Numbered from the stretch's first letter, positions 47,613 through 57,546 are shown. The stretch: 64,000 bases of DNA from Nemophila menziesii (GCA_029959085.1 JARWIR010000027.1:9238001-9302000); one strand, 5' to 3'. Program-made: numbers and translations. The notes: generated by a model from the letters alone, not told the origin.

Positions 47613-48812
47613 CTATTGCCTCGCATCATTGACATCCAAGGTTGGAATTGCTGGACCTTTCGTTAATTGCTCAAGGAGTTTCATGATGTGCACTTGATTA
47701 GCGTTGATTTGTGCCACATCATTGACTAAGGAAGTTTGAGCTGCTTCAAATTTCGTTAAACGCTCCTCCATCTTCTCTTGCCAACTTTCCTCCTTTTCTA
47801 CCTTCGAGACTTGCGTATAACCCGCTCTTCGAAGACTTTCCTTGATCCAAGCATTATCAATATAACTCATCTTAAATTCGAGTTTCTCTTCTTCACCCAA
47901 TACTACATTCGCTTTTCGCACAAGACACGTGATCATAGTTGGAAATTTAACATTATAAACTGATTTAGGAGAGACCGAAAATCGTATCACCTCCTCATAG
48001 ATCAACTGTGCCACATCCACTTCTTCTCCTCTCAAAATACAATCCAACAGTAGTGCGTTCTTCATAGGCACATCCAAAGTTCGTGTGTTTCCAAAGACAT
48101 TAGGAATAAGGAAATTGTGCCAAATTCGCGCATCCGCTTGAAGATATTTGTAAGGCCAAGGTGCCTTCAATTCTCCCTTATGTGATTGCACTTTCTCTTT
48201 GTCTAAAACATGCTCAAAAAGTAATTCCTCATCAAAGATTTTTCGCTTAGCAACTGCTTCTTCAAATTTGCAAAAACCTTTCAGTTTCTTAAACTTGAAG
48301 TGGTTCCTAATCTCCTCAACTGTGAAAGGAACTAGCTTTCCTCTAATCGGAACACCATTACTATCTCGGCTAAAGAGGCCTAAATAGAACTCCAAAACTA
48401 ATTCAGGACATAATTCAGAACGTCTTACCATGAACGTAGACCAACCCAATTTCTCACCAAGCTCTAAGAATCTCTTGTATTCTCCATCTCTAATTTCTTC
48501 CTTGAATACTTTCTCATAAGCAAAAGGTAGTTCTTTTAATTGTTTCTCTGCAGAAATCTTCAAGGCCTTTGAAGTATCCACTTTCTCTATAGGTAGAAGA
48601 TCTTTTTGAGGTTGTGTTCTCTCCTTTGCATAATAATAAAGCTTTTTACCATTACTATCATATGAAGGTTTCCCACTCTTCACTTTATCTTTACCCTTTG
48701 ATTTAGAACTAGCACCTTTGTCAATTGAATTCTTCTTGTTTAAATCCAATCCCTTGTTACTCTTCACCTCCCTCTTGCTAGCTAAAATTGTTGTTCTATT
48801 CGTCATCCTCAA
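47613..48812 (-). CDS. D third ORF, intact Athila post-pol protein
   Basis: 399 codons, the longest undamaged gene in the window. Residues 9-60 are Lys/Ser-rich and may act as a nuclear localisation signal. A central domain at about 110-310 has GEKLGWSTFMVRRSELCPEL, IRGKLVPFTVEEI, ARIWHNFLIPNVF and VDVAQLIYEEVIRF, matching the corresponding blocks of E2/E3 (e.g. AKVWSRFIIPTFF, IDVARVIYDTI). Residues 340-385 form a likely coiled coil. There is no Cys/His metal site, no catalytic motif I know, no signal peptide and no membrane span. MRMTNRT has two possible starts; the second Met (48806) aligns with MTNRT in E2/E3. Related to the extra ORF of Athila elements (putative plant transposon protein type); function unknown. 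Its survival in an element that has lost pol suggests it matters to the element. Confidence 0.85.
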   Translation of the reverse strand: MRMTNRTTILASKREVKSNKGLDLNKKNSIDKGASSKSKGKDKVKSGKPSYDSNGKKLYYYAKERTQPQKDLLPIEKVDTSKALKISAEKQLKELPFAYEKVFKEEIRDGEYKRFLELGEKLGWSTFMVRRSELCPELVLEFYLGLFSRDSNGVPIRGKLVPFTVEEIRNHFKFKKLKGFCKFEEAVAKRKIFDEELLFEHVLDKEKVQSHKGELKAPWPYKYLQADARIWHNFLIPNVFGNTRTLDVPMKNALLLDCILRGEEVDVAQLIYEEVIRFSVSPKSVYNVKFPTMITCLVRKANVVLGEEEKLEFKMSYIDNAWIKESLRRAGYTQVSKVEKEESWQEKMEERLTKFEAAQTSLVNDVAQINANQVHIMKLLEQLTKGPAIPTLDVNDARQ

Positions 48813-49852
48813 TTAACCCCCAACTCAAAGCTTTAGCAACCCTTGAAATTTAAACTCTTGAATTAATGGTTGAACAAGCTTGATTTGGCTTAGGAAATAT
48901 GAATTGATGATTAATCTCTATGTGGGTGAGGTGGATTTGTAATGGGTTGGCTTGGATTTATGAAATTATAGGATGAATTGAAAATTTGGCTCTTTGATTC
49001 TTCAATTTGAATGAATTTGGTGATGATTGGGTGTTTGATTCTCTCTTGTAATGATGTGGAGTGAAGGTTTGATGTGTTTTTCTTGATGATTGGGTAGTGT
49101 TTTGGTGATTGGTGAAGGTTTTGATGAGCTTCAATGGAGTTAGGAGAGTTGTGGAGAGAAGAAAGAGGGTTAAGGTTTAATAAATTCGGAATAATAAGAT
49201 TTATACCTCCTTTATAACTCAATCCCGTAGGTTTCTCTCTCTCTGGCGGCGCTGCGGACTACCCCTGTGGACCATGGGGTGCACCGCAGGGTAGTCCGCG
49301 ACATCTGATGCTCGAAAATTTTTGCTCACTGGATTAGACCCGTGGTAGGACCCCGTGGCACGTGTTTCTGGGCTGCGGACTAGGGTCCGGTGTACCGGAG
49401 GGTACACCGCGCCTTCTGTTGTTGACTCCGTCAAAATACCCGTGGCACCTACCCAGTGGCACGCGTTTTTGGGGCGCGGACCATGGCGCGGTGCTGGGGG
49501 TAGTCCGCGGTGAATTTTTTCTTGTTTCTGGATCAAACCCACGGAGCAACCCGTGGCACGTGTTTTGACCTCGCGGACCATGGCACGGACCATGGGGTAG
49601 TCCGTGGGGGTAGTCCGCGGGGTGCATCCTTTGCTCCAAAAAAATTTCCTCGCGTTCCTTAACTCGATTTCTCCAATTCCTACACACCAAAAACACTAAT
49701 ACCTTCCTCAAATATGCATTATCAACTAAAAACAACTAAAATAAACTTAACTAAAAACGTAAAAAGACATGAAAACATAAAAAAAAACTACGGGTTGTCT
49801 CCCGTACAGCACTTTTGTTTTACGTCTTTCAAAGTTAGACGTGTTACCTCTG
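48813..49852 (-). other. D spacer between pol and third ORF, with GC-rich tandem palindromes
   Basis: 48911-49222 is an open, low-complexity leader (Asn/Ser/Pro/His-rich) like that in E3. 49245-49635 is a GC-rich island with about four repeats of roughly 100 bp, each holding a CCCGTGGCACGTGTTTT-like stretch and palindromic parts built on GCGGACTACCC / GGGTAGTCCGC, CCATGG and GGTGTACC. 49255-49265 and 49290-49300 are exact 11-bp inverted repeats. 49640-49852 is AT-rich and alignable to 180-330 of the left remnant. Frames of 124 and 133 codons through the island are Pro/Arg/His-rich and not supported as genes. Confidence 0.75.
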
Positions 49853-50700
49853 TCAAGATTTGCGAATATAGCCTCCCCAACAACGAGTAAGGCTATGAAC
49901 GTCAACTAATCTGCGCTTGACCCCAGTTTTGGGGCGAATTTCTATCACCTTGGCTGAAACAACCTTAGTGACAATGAATGGTCCCATCCACGAGTCCTTG
50001 AAACTTCGTGGCCTGTTCTCGCGTTTGTTGGCTTTCCATAGGACTTCATGGCCAACCCCAAACTCAATGTTTGGCTTAGTATCCACAGGTTTTAAGTGGA
50101 TCTCCTCAGGAGGGACTTTGTGATGTGAAAGGCTATGGATGATAGGCACGGTGGGATCCAACTTCCTCGGTTTCTTACCCAAGACATAGAAAGTCTCGGA
50201 TACATTCTTAGCATGAAGGGTGATGGTCCCATCTTGGAAGTTGATCACACTTTGACTTGTGGCCATGAAAGGTCGTCCAAGTATGACCGGAACCTGGTTA
50301 TCTGCATCAAACTCAAGTATAACAAAGTCAGTAGGGATGGCGATATTACCTGCACGGACTAAGACGTCCTCCACTGTTCCCCATGTCCTTTTCACTGAGT
50401 TGTCAGCAAACTGCAACTTCACTGGAGTCTTCTCTGATTTCTGAAGTCTAAGTCTCTCGAACACGGACTTAGGCATAAGATTCACACCAGAACCCACATC
50501 GTACATAGCTTTCACTTTGAGCCTACCATGTAATTGAATAGGAAGGTTAAAACTTCCCGGATCTTTAAGTTTTGTTGGTAGCTCTTTCTCACTTCTTCTT
50601 GAAACCCTTAGGTTCTCTCTCGGGATCTCTACACTCGCCTCTTTCTCAGGAATAACTTGCGTATAAACTTGTTGCGGTGTAAGTCCTCTCTTCGTAATCT
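49853..50700 (-). pseudogene. D protease joined to integrase C-terminal tail (pol deletion)
   Basis: The frame runs from about 50700 (EITKRGLTPQQVYTQ, then ELPTKLKDPGSFNLP) to the stop at 49853. Numbered from the Met at 50515, the protease active site is DVGSG at residues 6-10 and the conserved ILGRPF is at 78-83. Past residue about 120 the chain changes to FGVGHEVLWKANKRE and SWMGPFIVTKVVSAKVIEIR (150-192), which matches the integrase tail of E3 ([32 protein letters not shown]). Between them RT, RNase H and the integrase zinc finger and DDE core are missing without a frame break. An upstream frame change near 50700 separates this from gag. The tail alone may still bind host or partner integrase, but that is inference. 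Confidence 0.88.
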
Positions 50701-51560
50701 CAGGTGTTGATATTTTCAGGTTGGTACGCCTCTACAGATGTCTTGAGAACAGTGTCATCTTTAGGATTTGTATCAGGAATAGTTGATGACACTGGTTGAA
50801 CACTAGGTGGTGATTCCACCTTCTCTTATTCTTTCTCTTCTAGCACAGCAGGTGCCACTTCATCTTTCGATTCCTCCTTTGAGGCTTCTTCCTCTTTCTC
50901 TTTAGCCAACTCAGCTGCATATTCCACTACCGATCGAATCTCCTCTTGCACCTTCCTCAGTAACTCTATGAACTCGTCCTTCTCTTGATCGTCCCCCATA
51001 TAAACTTCTAAACAGTCAGATTCCTCGGGGCTAGACTCGGTTGGTTCTTCTTCAGTATTGGGAACTTCCACGGCACTAATGGCAGCAAGTGGTGCTTCCT
51101 CTTTTGCTTTTTCGATCTCAAGGCATATAGCCTTGCAAGCTTCGAACTCATCCTTGTCTTCACCTCTTTCGATTGCCTTCACTTCCTTTTGTTCTACAAC
51201 ACTTGTTAACACTTTGTTTAACTGTGTCACTTGAGTAGTTAACATTTGAAGTATGGCATCGTGTCCTCTAACCTTCTCTTCTTGAGCGTTTATAGTTGTG
51301 TTCAAACGGTCTAGAGCTTGTACTATCTGTGTATTGTCCATAGATCCTTCTTGCGGATACTGAGGTAGAGCTTTCTGCTCTAATGAATCGGTATAGGCGT
51401 CTTGAGAAGGTTGTTGTGGAGGAGTAGGTCTATTCTGATATTGGTTTTGGTACTGACCTCTCTGTTGGTAAGAGTTGTTCTGGGGACGCGGTTGATATTG
51501 ACCAGGATTAGCGGCCCCTTGTGGATTTGAATACTGCATACCCGGATGGTTGCGATTGCC
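50701..51560 (-). pseudogene. D gag C-terminal / linker region
   Basis: In the same frame as gag, directly after its TAG. It begins GNRNHPGMQYSN, the counterpart of NRNHPGFQYSN in E2/E3, then Gln/Asn/Tyr-rich repeats, MDNTQIVQALDRLNTTI with a helical stretch, and a strongly acidic region (EAAKEE-type). A TAA at 50826-50828 interrupts it, after which the frame continues to about 50702. The frame then has to change to enter the protease. It corresponds to the long disordered linker between nucleocapsid and protease in E2/E3, though its sequence is different. Confidence 0.75.
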
Positions 51561-52748
51561 CTATCGGTTGGATATGAAGTAAACAGATTGCAGATTTGTT
51601 TCGCACTCTTCCCATGCATGATCGTTACCTCCACATTGTTGACAACCTTGTGCTTCTTGTACTACCTTTGTAGCGGCTAAATTCTTCTCCATCGCGATTC
51701 TCAGCTCCTTGATTTGATTTTCTAATGAGGATATTTGAGCTGAGTTCGCAGTTTCTGCATCTAAACGAAGCGTTCCTCGGGTCTTTGCTACAGAAGCTCG
51801 CGTTGAAGGCCAACTTCTTTCTTGTTCCATAATATTCTCTAACACCTCAGAAGCTTCATTATGATTCATGGACACAAAATTACCCTTTCCAATGTTATCT
51901 ACCTTTTCTCTACCTTTATCATTAAGACCTTCATAGAACATAGCGAGTTGTAGAGCAGGTGTATAACCATGGAGCGGACATCTTGTTAATTTTTGTTGAA
52001 ACCTTGTCCATGCTTCTCCCACTGTTTCTCCATCCTCTTGGAAAAATCTTGCAAGCTCGGTTTGATCTTTAAGTCTCATGCTCTTCGGATAAAATCGGTT
52101 AAAGAATGCGGCTTGAAGTTCTCTCCAAGAATGAATGGTTCCATGTGGTTCTCTCTCTAGCCAATCGCTAGCTCTTCCGGTCAAGAAAAACGAAAACATA
52201 TGACAATACAGTTGCTCGCGTGTAATGCCAGGAGTAATGTAGGCATCACAAATCTGCATGAACTTCTGAATCGCTTTTACTGGATCTTGAATAGCTGTAC
52301 CAGTATAGAGTCCGAAACTTTGAAATTGACTGAGCATACCCGGATCGGGTCTAAATTTGATATTCGGAATCTCAGGAGGGCGGTAACCAATTGGTTGAAC
52401 ATGGAATGGTACATTAAGGCCAGGAAGGTCTTGTTCAACTCGGTTCTGTTGATTAAGGTTGTTTTGCACATTGCCTCCTCCTGCTGGTAGTTGTTGTCCT
52501 TCTTGTCCACCGAGTGGTGGCTCTTGTTGACCGAGAGGTGCACCAAGTGGTGGATCTCCTCCCGGTAATTGTTGTCCTCCTGGTGGTAATTGTTGTCCTC
52601 CTACTGGTGGATCTTGATGAACTCCACCAAGTGGTGGCTCTTGTTGGGATGCCATAGCTCTTCTCAAGGCTCTTTCCTCACGAACTCGTTTATTGTACGG
52701 TCTGAAGCTCCTCTCAGGCTCCGATAAGGGAGGCCAAGAATTAAACAC
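51561..52748 (-). CDS. D gag (capsid-nucleocapsid), ends at in-frame TAG
   Basis: 395 codons. The N-terminal part (about 38-95) is a Pro/Gly/Gln repeat based on PPLGGQ. Then comes the gag capsid core (about 130-300), with RPDPGMLSQFQSFG, the SDWLEREPHGTIHSWRELQ block and FNRFYPKSMRLKDQTEL, as in the Retrotrans_gag family. A CCHC zinc knuckle is at 369-382 (C-x2-C-x4-H-x4-C), for RNA packaging. The stop TAG (51561-51563) falls 13 codons after the knuckle, and the frame continues open behind it for 244 codons. E2/E3 have no stop here. It could be a nonsense mutation or, less likely, a site of readthrough. Start chosen at the first Met after the primer site; a Met-Arg-Arg start like that of E2/E3 is absent. 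Confidence 0.85.
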   Translation of the reverse strand: MFNSWPPLSEPERSFRPYNKRVREERALRRAMASQQEPPLGGVHQDPPVGGQQLPPGGQQLPGGDPPLGAPLGQQEPPLGGQEGQQLPAGGGNVQNNLNQQNRVEQDLPGLNVPFHVQPIGYRPPEIPNIKFRPDPGMLSQFQSFGLYTGTAIQDPVKAIQKFMQICDAYITPGITREQLYCHMFSFFLTGRASDWLEREPHGTIHSWRELQAAFFNRFYPKSMRLKDQTELARFFQEDGETVGEAWTRFQQKLTRCPLHGYTPALQLAMFYEGLNDKGREKVDNIGKGNFVSMNHNEASEVLENIMEQERSWPSTRASVAKTRGTLRLDAETANSAQISSLENQIKELRIAMEKNLAATKVVQEAQGCQQCGGNDHAWEECETNLQSVYFISNR

Positions 52749-52883
52749 TGTGAAACCTGAAAAAGACTAAAGCAAACCCAAGCGTAAATCTGGAAAAATA
52801 AAAACTAAACTAAAAACTAAAAAGTAAAACTAATTAAAAACTAAAACTCGAAATAGATAACCCACATGCTAACGAGACACAAG

Positions 52884-52901
52884 TCCCCGGCAGCGGCGCT
52901 A
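52884..52901 (-). promoter_or_regulatory. D primer-binding site (tRNA-Asp type)
   Basis: Minus strand TAGCGCCGCTGCCGGGGA, six bases inside the 5' LTR. The complement of plant tRNA-Asp 3' end would be TGGCGCCGTTGCCGGGGA, so there are two mismatches, one in the normally invariant TGG. Confidence 0.8.
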
Positions 52902-52907
52902 AAAACT

Positions 52908-54434
52908 TGGTGTCACCTAGGGTGTGATAAAAATAAGATAAAATTAAGCCAAGAAACTACGCACTCTCACCCTAGACAGGCACAGTACTGCAAGTATTAC
53001 AGGACGTATGCAAGTTTTAATGATAAATAGAGTTCGTTCTCAGGGACTTAAGTGTGTTAAACGCGTAGGAACAAATAACGAGTAAAAGTAAATAACTAGA
53101 AGACAGAAAATAAAGCAAATAGGAATTCGAGATTAACAATTAAAACTAGGAAAATAAAGACAATAAAGTAAAAGATTAAGAATATGAGATGAGAAGTATA
53201 GCTTAGGTTTTGCTAGTATGCACTAATCCTTCTAATTCTATCTATAAATCTAGTTCATAAGGGAGAATATTAGCTCTTGGTAATACTTAGTCAGGATTCT
53301 AAATTCCCCAAGCTTAGACCTTGAGAGCGACTAAGGGGGCTACGTCACAACCAAGAAGTGATTTCAAATAGGCTTATCAAACGCCACTAAGGCCCTAAGC
53401 AAATACTGCAATCTTGGTGATACGGTGGTTAAAACAAACCCTAATGACTATCTAGTTAGAAGTATGTTTTGTCAGAACTGCTATCGACACTTGACATTAT
53501 GTGGTGGTTCAATAGTTAAACACCCTGTCAAGGAGAACATCTAACTACTCTTAAAACAATCCTAAAGTGATCAGTTCTAGGAAAGACAATAAATCAAAAC
53601 ACATAAACAAATATAAAGTAAGAAGCTAATATCAGATTAAAACATGTAATTCCCAAAGAAACTTAGATAGAAGAATTAGAATTCATAGATTATACATATG
53701 CAAAACCCAAGCTATGAGGAGTTTAGTTCATACCTGAAGGAAATAAACTAAAAGAAATTACAAAAGACATCATCTTGCTCTCTACAATAAACTGGAAGAA
53801 TAAAACTCTAAGAACTAATTACTATGAGGCAAGGATGATTTACAAGTGATATAAGGGTGTATTTATAGGTGGTTAGAAGACCTAATTCGTTTTCGTGAGC
53901 AGGAGTTAAGGTAATGGACTTCTAGCCCAACTCAAATTCGTATGGAAATAAAGATAACCACTGCTGCGTTGTTTTGAGTGTATCTTCTTCGTTATTGGTC
54001 GGATTTTGCTCCACAAGATACCAAAAGAATCGCAACAGAATTATCTAGACCCTTTCGAAGGAAATCATCAGATTCGGCCTATTTCTTAGGTAAAAACGCC
54101 TATCTTTGGACGTGTATGCAGAATCCCAGTTTTAGGCATCTTTTCCTTTTCCATCTTTTTAGCTTTTCTTTCCTTATCTCCAATTACCATGCAAATCTCT
54201 TTCCATAAGTTGTTGTCTTTGAATTGGACTCTAATTAAGCTCCATAATTATCTTTAAAGCTACACACTAAATAAACAATTAAACCCAATATGCTCTAAAA
54301 ACAATAATTCTACAAATCAAGACACAAAATAGGAAAGTGCACTAAAACTCAAGAAAATCGACATTATTGACTTCTAAATCACTTAAAATGATGTCTCCAC
54401 CTTACATAAATCTATCACAAATGAGGAGACATCA
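52908..54434 (-). repeat. D 5' LTR
   Basis: 1527 bp, same length as the 3' LTR with no net indels. The minus-strand start forms TGATGTCTCC...GGAGACATCA (54434 to about 54389). Confidence 0.97.
53860..53868 (-). promoter_or_regulatory. TATA box in D 5' LTR
   Basis: CTATAAATA on the minus strand, about 566 bp into the LTR, followed downstream by AT-rich leader. It is unchanged in the 3' LTR (45450-45458). Confidence 0.65.
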
Positions 54435-54439
54435 GCAGG
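54435..54439. repeat. D target-site duplication, right copy (GCAGG)
   Basis: Partner of 44493-44497. Removing D and one copy restores continuity of the E2 gag-protease linker (KALPA before, QPQEGV after). Confidence 0.97.
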
Positions 54440-55840
54440 TAAGGCTTTTTTGTTCATGGTTTCATCGTAAGTATTTTGAGGAGCTTGTCTTTGTACATAA
54501 TTACCTTGATTCTGTCCTCCTTTATAATTGTTGTGTGGTCTTGGATTGTAGTTGTTACCTTGGGGACGCGACTGATACGCATATGTAGGATTGGCTGCCC
54601 CATTAGGATTTGAGTATTGAAACCCAGGATGGTTTCTGTTAGGCTGATATCCATTACCACTCGAATTAAAGTTACCTATGTTGGAGACAAACATCACAGA
54701 CTCTTGATTATTCGGACAACTTTCCTCATCATGATCATCTACCCAGCAAATCGAACACATATAAACCTCTTGTGTAGCTTGCACAGCTACCTTCTTACCC
54801 AAAAATCCCTCTTTTACAGCTAGGGTAAGCGGTTTCAACTGTTGTTCTATTGTGGTTTGAATCTTATTCTCAAGCGTAGCAAACTTTTCTTCAATATTAA
54901 CATTATTCACTCCTTTAACCGGGGTTCTTACCGAAGTCCACCCAACTTCATTCTTTACTGTTCTTTCCAAGATGATTTTAGCATTAACGGGTTGAACTTG
55001 AAGGAATCCCGCACCACATAGCAAATCCAGTTTCTCTTGAAGTCCCATCAAGGCCTTTGTAAAATATTTTTAGCCGTTGTTGTTCTGTAAAACCATGATC
55101 GGGAACTCTTCTTAAGCACATTTGAAATCTTGTCCAACTCTTACCCAAAGTTTCATCATACTCTTGACGGAAATGTGTTAACTCAAGTTGATCATCTAAC
55201 CTCATGTTACTTGGGTAATATCTCTCAAAGAAAGCAGTTTCTAATTGGTCCCAGTTTGTTATCTTCGTAAGTTCTTGCGTATCGTGCCATTCACTTGCCC
55301 CATCAATAACGAAAAATCGAAACGCAGCATAATACATCAAACCCCTTGTGTGATGTAAGAATCACATATCTGCTTGAATTTCTGTACTGCTCGGATAGGA
55401 TCTTCTTCAACTCTACCGTGAAAATTTCCAAAATTTTGGAATTGAGCTAACATACCCGAATCAGGACGAAACCTTGGAACATCTATATTTGGAGCACGTA
55501 CTCCTAGAGCAGGAGCACGAAAAGGAACTTCTTCTGGACCATTAACAAACCATGGATCTTGATTAATTACTATCTGAGCTTGGACTTGAGGATTAGGATT
55601 TAGTGGCTGAACTTGAGGAATAATGAATGGTGGCGCTAAAGGTTGACCATTTGCGTCTAGCTGGCCTTGTCCGTTATTTTGTTGGTTCGGAATATTGATA
55701 TTCTCCATTCTATTAATTAATTCTTCTACTTCTAAGGCTTCTTCTTCTCTCCTTCTCTTGTTAGCAAGTCTGATTAACGATTCTGGGTTATTAAGGATCG
55801 GAGGTGTTGGCTCTAGATCCTTAAAGAGTCTTCTTCGCAT
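54440..55840 (-). pseudogene. E2 gag, frameshifted and split by D
   Basis: Starts at ATG 55840 (MRRRLFKDLEPTPPILNN). It holds the capsid region (RPDSGMLAQFQNFGNF, SEWHDTQELTKITNWDQLE, FERYYPSNMRLDDQLEL), a CCHC knuckle (CSICWVDDHDEESC) and a Gln/Asn/Tyr-rich basic tail up to the D insertion. The three pieces, 55337-55840, 54984-55340 and 54440-55051, are in different frames. A short deletion after ITQGV near 55340 and a frameshift near 55030-55060 break it. Confidence 0.92.
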
Positions 55841-55950
55841 ACACCAAACCTAAAAACCTGAAAAGAGATGAACAAACAAAAAGCGTAAGACTGAAATAAA
55901 AATAAATGCAACTATCACTAAAGGATAAACACCGTGGTCACACGCTACCG

Positions 55951-55968
55951 TCCCCGGCAGCGGCGCCA
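55951..55968 (-). promoter_or_regulatory. E2 primer-binding site (tRNA-Asp)
   Basis: Minus strand TGGCGCCGCTGCCGGGGA, six bases inside the LTR; one mismatch to the complement of the plant tRNA-Asp 3' end. Confidence 0.88.
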
Positions 55969-55974
55969 AAACCT

Positions 55975-57541
55975 TGGTGGTCCTTTGTGTGTTCTAAAAT
56001 AAATGAAAAAGTAATCGAACCACAACCGCAAGTGTACGGTTGTCCCAAGTAGTAATAAGTGATTCTAGGATCGTTCGCAGGGACGGTTTCGTCAACTACA
56101 ATGCTTATCGATTAATGAATGATTGCACTTATGAAAGCAAATAAAGATATAATGTTTGATTGATTGTTTTTATTAATTCTAAGTAATAAAAGACTAAATA
56201 GAAAATGCAATTGAATACTAAGACGCAAGTAAATAAATGTGAAACGCAAGTATGAGAAGATAGCACATGAGAACGCAAGGGGTCTTCCTAATCCTATTTC
56301 ATAACCTATGCTGTTTAAGGGTTAAATTGGTCAATTACAATGGTCGGGATTCTAAATTCCTTATACCCCCGTCAGGGTGGACTATAAGGCTATCCTAGAG
56401 TGTCACTAGTCCCGTCAGGGTAAATATGATCCACTTTTAGATGTTTAAGTTAATTACCTCATTGGCCCTAAAATTAGTTAAGTTCGTCAGAATCAATAGC
56501 TTCTATTTTAGATTGAATAAATATTTCGGTACCTAAACCCTCCATCAGGATGATCCAATCGCCACTAATTGGAATAGCCTAGATACTAACACCTGTTCTT
56601 AGTTCATGACTCTTAAAACAGTAAATAATCTTAATTTATCGAAAAGAGTAAAAGCCCCAATCTAATTTAATTTAACAGAAACCCAAATTCAACATATGAA
56701 ATTCAATAAGATTGGGATTCACCCATAAAGCATTCTCAAGCACTAAAATGTGTTTAGCTCATACTAATTAAAAAGAAAACTAAATTAAATAAAATAGAAT
56801 TCATATTGTCTTACAAATTTAAAGATAAAAGAAACCTAATTTCCGGAATTGGAATGAATGAGAACAGAGTTATAGACCCTCTCCAGCTCTTGCAGCTTCT
56901 TCTTTCTTCCTTCTGTTGCTTCTCTCTGATGTTTAATCTTGTAAAAAGTGAATTGTTGTGAAAATAGAAGTCAAAGGCTCCTTTTATAAGTGGAAAAACG
57001 GATTAGGGCTTGGACATAAGAATAAAACACTAATTAAATGTCAAAACCCAATTTCTAAGCCCAAAATCCCGTAACTGCTGATACACCTTCACTAAAACGC
57101 CTTTTCCCGCTTTGTTATGACTCTGATTGACTTGATTCCAGTTGCTAAAGTTCCGTAACTCGATAAGGAATGTTCTCTCTTCAAAGGTCAGCGGCTAAAT
57201 AATCTCTTAAACGCCTAGAAATCAACAATCTTTGGACTGGAAAACAGATTTGCAGCTCTAAAAATAATTTCTTTCGGGATTTATCTTCAAGTCTTGACTC
57301 CATATCACGATCTTTGACTCTCTTCTCGGATTCCATTCCTAGCTAATATTCAAAACCTACAACCTTTCCACTAAAATACACAAGATTACGCGCAAAAGTT
57401 TAATAAATTAAAAATATTAGAAATAAAATAGGAATTCCGGATTATTACATTTTTAACTCAAAAGTCTATCGAAATAATCAAATAAACCTAAAAAATGATG
57501 TCTCCCAAGGGTCGAAAATAAGAACAATTAGGGAGACATCA
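55975..57541 (-). repeat. E2 5' LTR
   Basis: 1567 bp, TG...CA on the minus strand, with the hairpin tip TGATGTCTCCC...GGGAGACATCA at 57541 to about 57496. It abuts E3 pol at 57542. Confidence 0.97.
56980..56988 (-). promoter_or_regulatory. TATA box in E2 5' LTR
   Basis: TATAAAAGG on the minus strand, about 553 bp from the LTR start; also present in E2's other LTR and in both E3 LTRs. Confidence 0.65.
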
Positions 57542-57546
57542 GAAGG
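57542..57546. repeat. E2 target-site duplication, right copy (GAAGG)
   Basis: Partner of 35205-35209. Confidence 0.95.

Larger units (their letters stand above)
44498..54434 (-). mobile_element. D: non-autonomous Athila-like retrotransposon nested in E2
   Basis: 9937 bp, with two 1527-bp LTRs (52908-54434 and 44498-46024) that differ at about 27 positions by eye (near 1.8%), and a perfect 5-bp duplication GCAGG. On the minus strand: LTR, tRNA-Asp-type primer site, gag, protease joined to an integrase C-terminal tail, GC-rich spacer, a fully open 399-codon third ORF, polypurine tract, LTR. RT, RNase H and the integrase zinc finger and core are missing, so it would need enzymes from another element. 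Its LTRs and proteins are clearly different from E2/E3, so it is not simply a deletion product of that family. Confidence 0.95.
35210..57541 (-). mobile_element. E2: Athila-lineage retrotransposon inserted in E3, itself split by D
   Basis: Both LTRs (55975-57541, 1567 bp; 35210-36775, 1566 bp) are complete and flanked by GAAGG. Order on the minus strand: LTR, tRNA-Asp primer site, gag, [D], gag-protease linker and protease, RT, RNase H, integrase, GC-rich spacer, third ORF, polypurine tract, LTR. Its own length is about 12.4 kb. It is the same family as E3 (closely similar proteins and LTRs), so the family inserted into itself. All genes are broken. The two LTRs differ at a clearly higher rate than D's by eye, as expected from the nesting order. 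Confidence 0.95.

Noticed and set aside
49219..49735. Two overlapping minus-strand frames of 124 and 133 codons
   Set aside because: They arise from the GC-rich tandem repeats, are Pro/Arg/His-rich, overlap in different frames and have no counterpart in E2/E3.
57478..57541. Last 20 residues of the E3 RT-RNase H frame
   Set aside because: They are encoded by the E2 LTR after the insertion point and are not part of pol.
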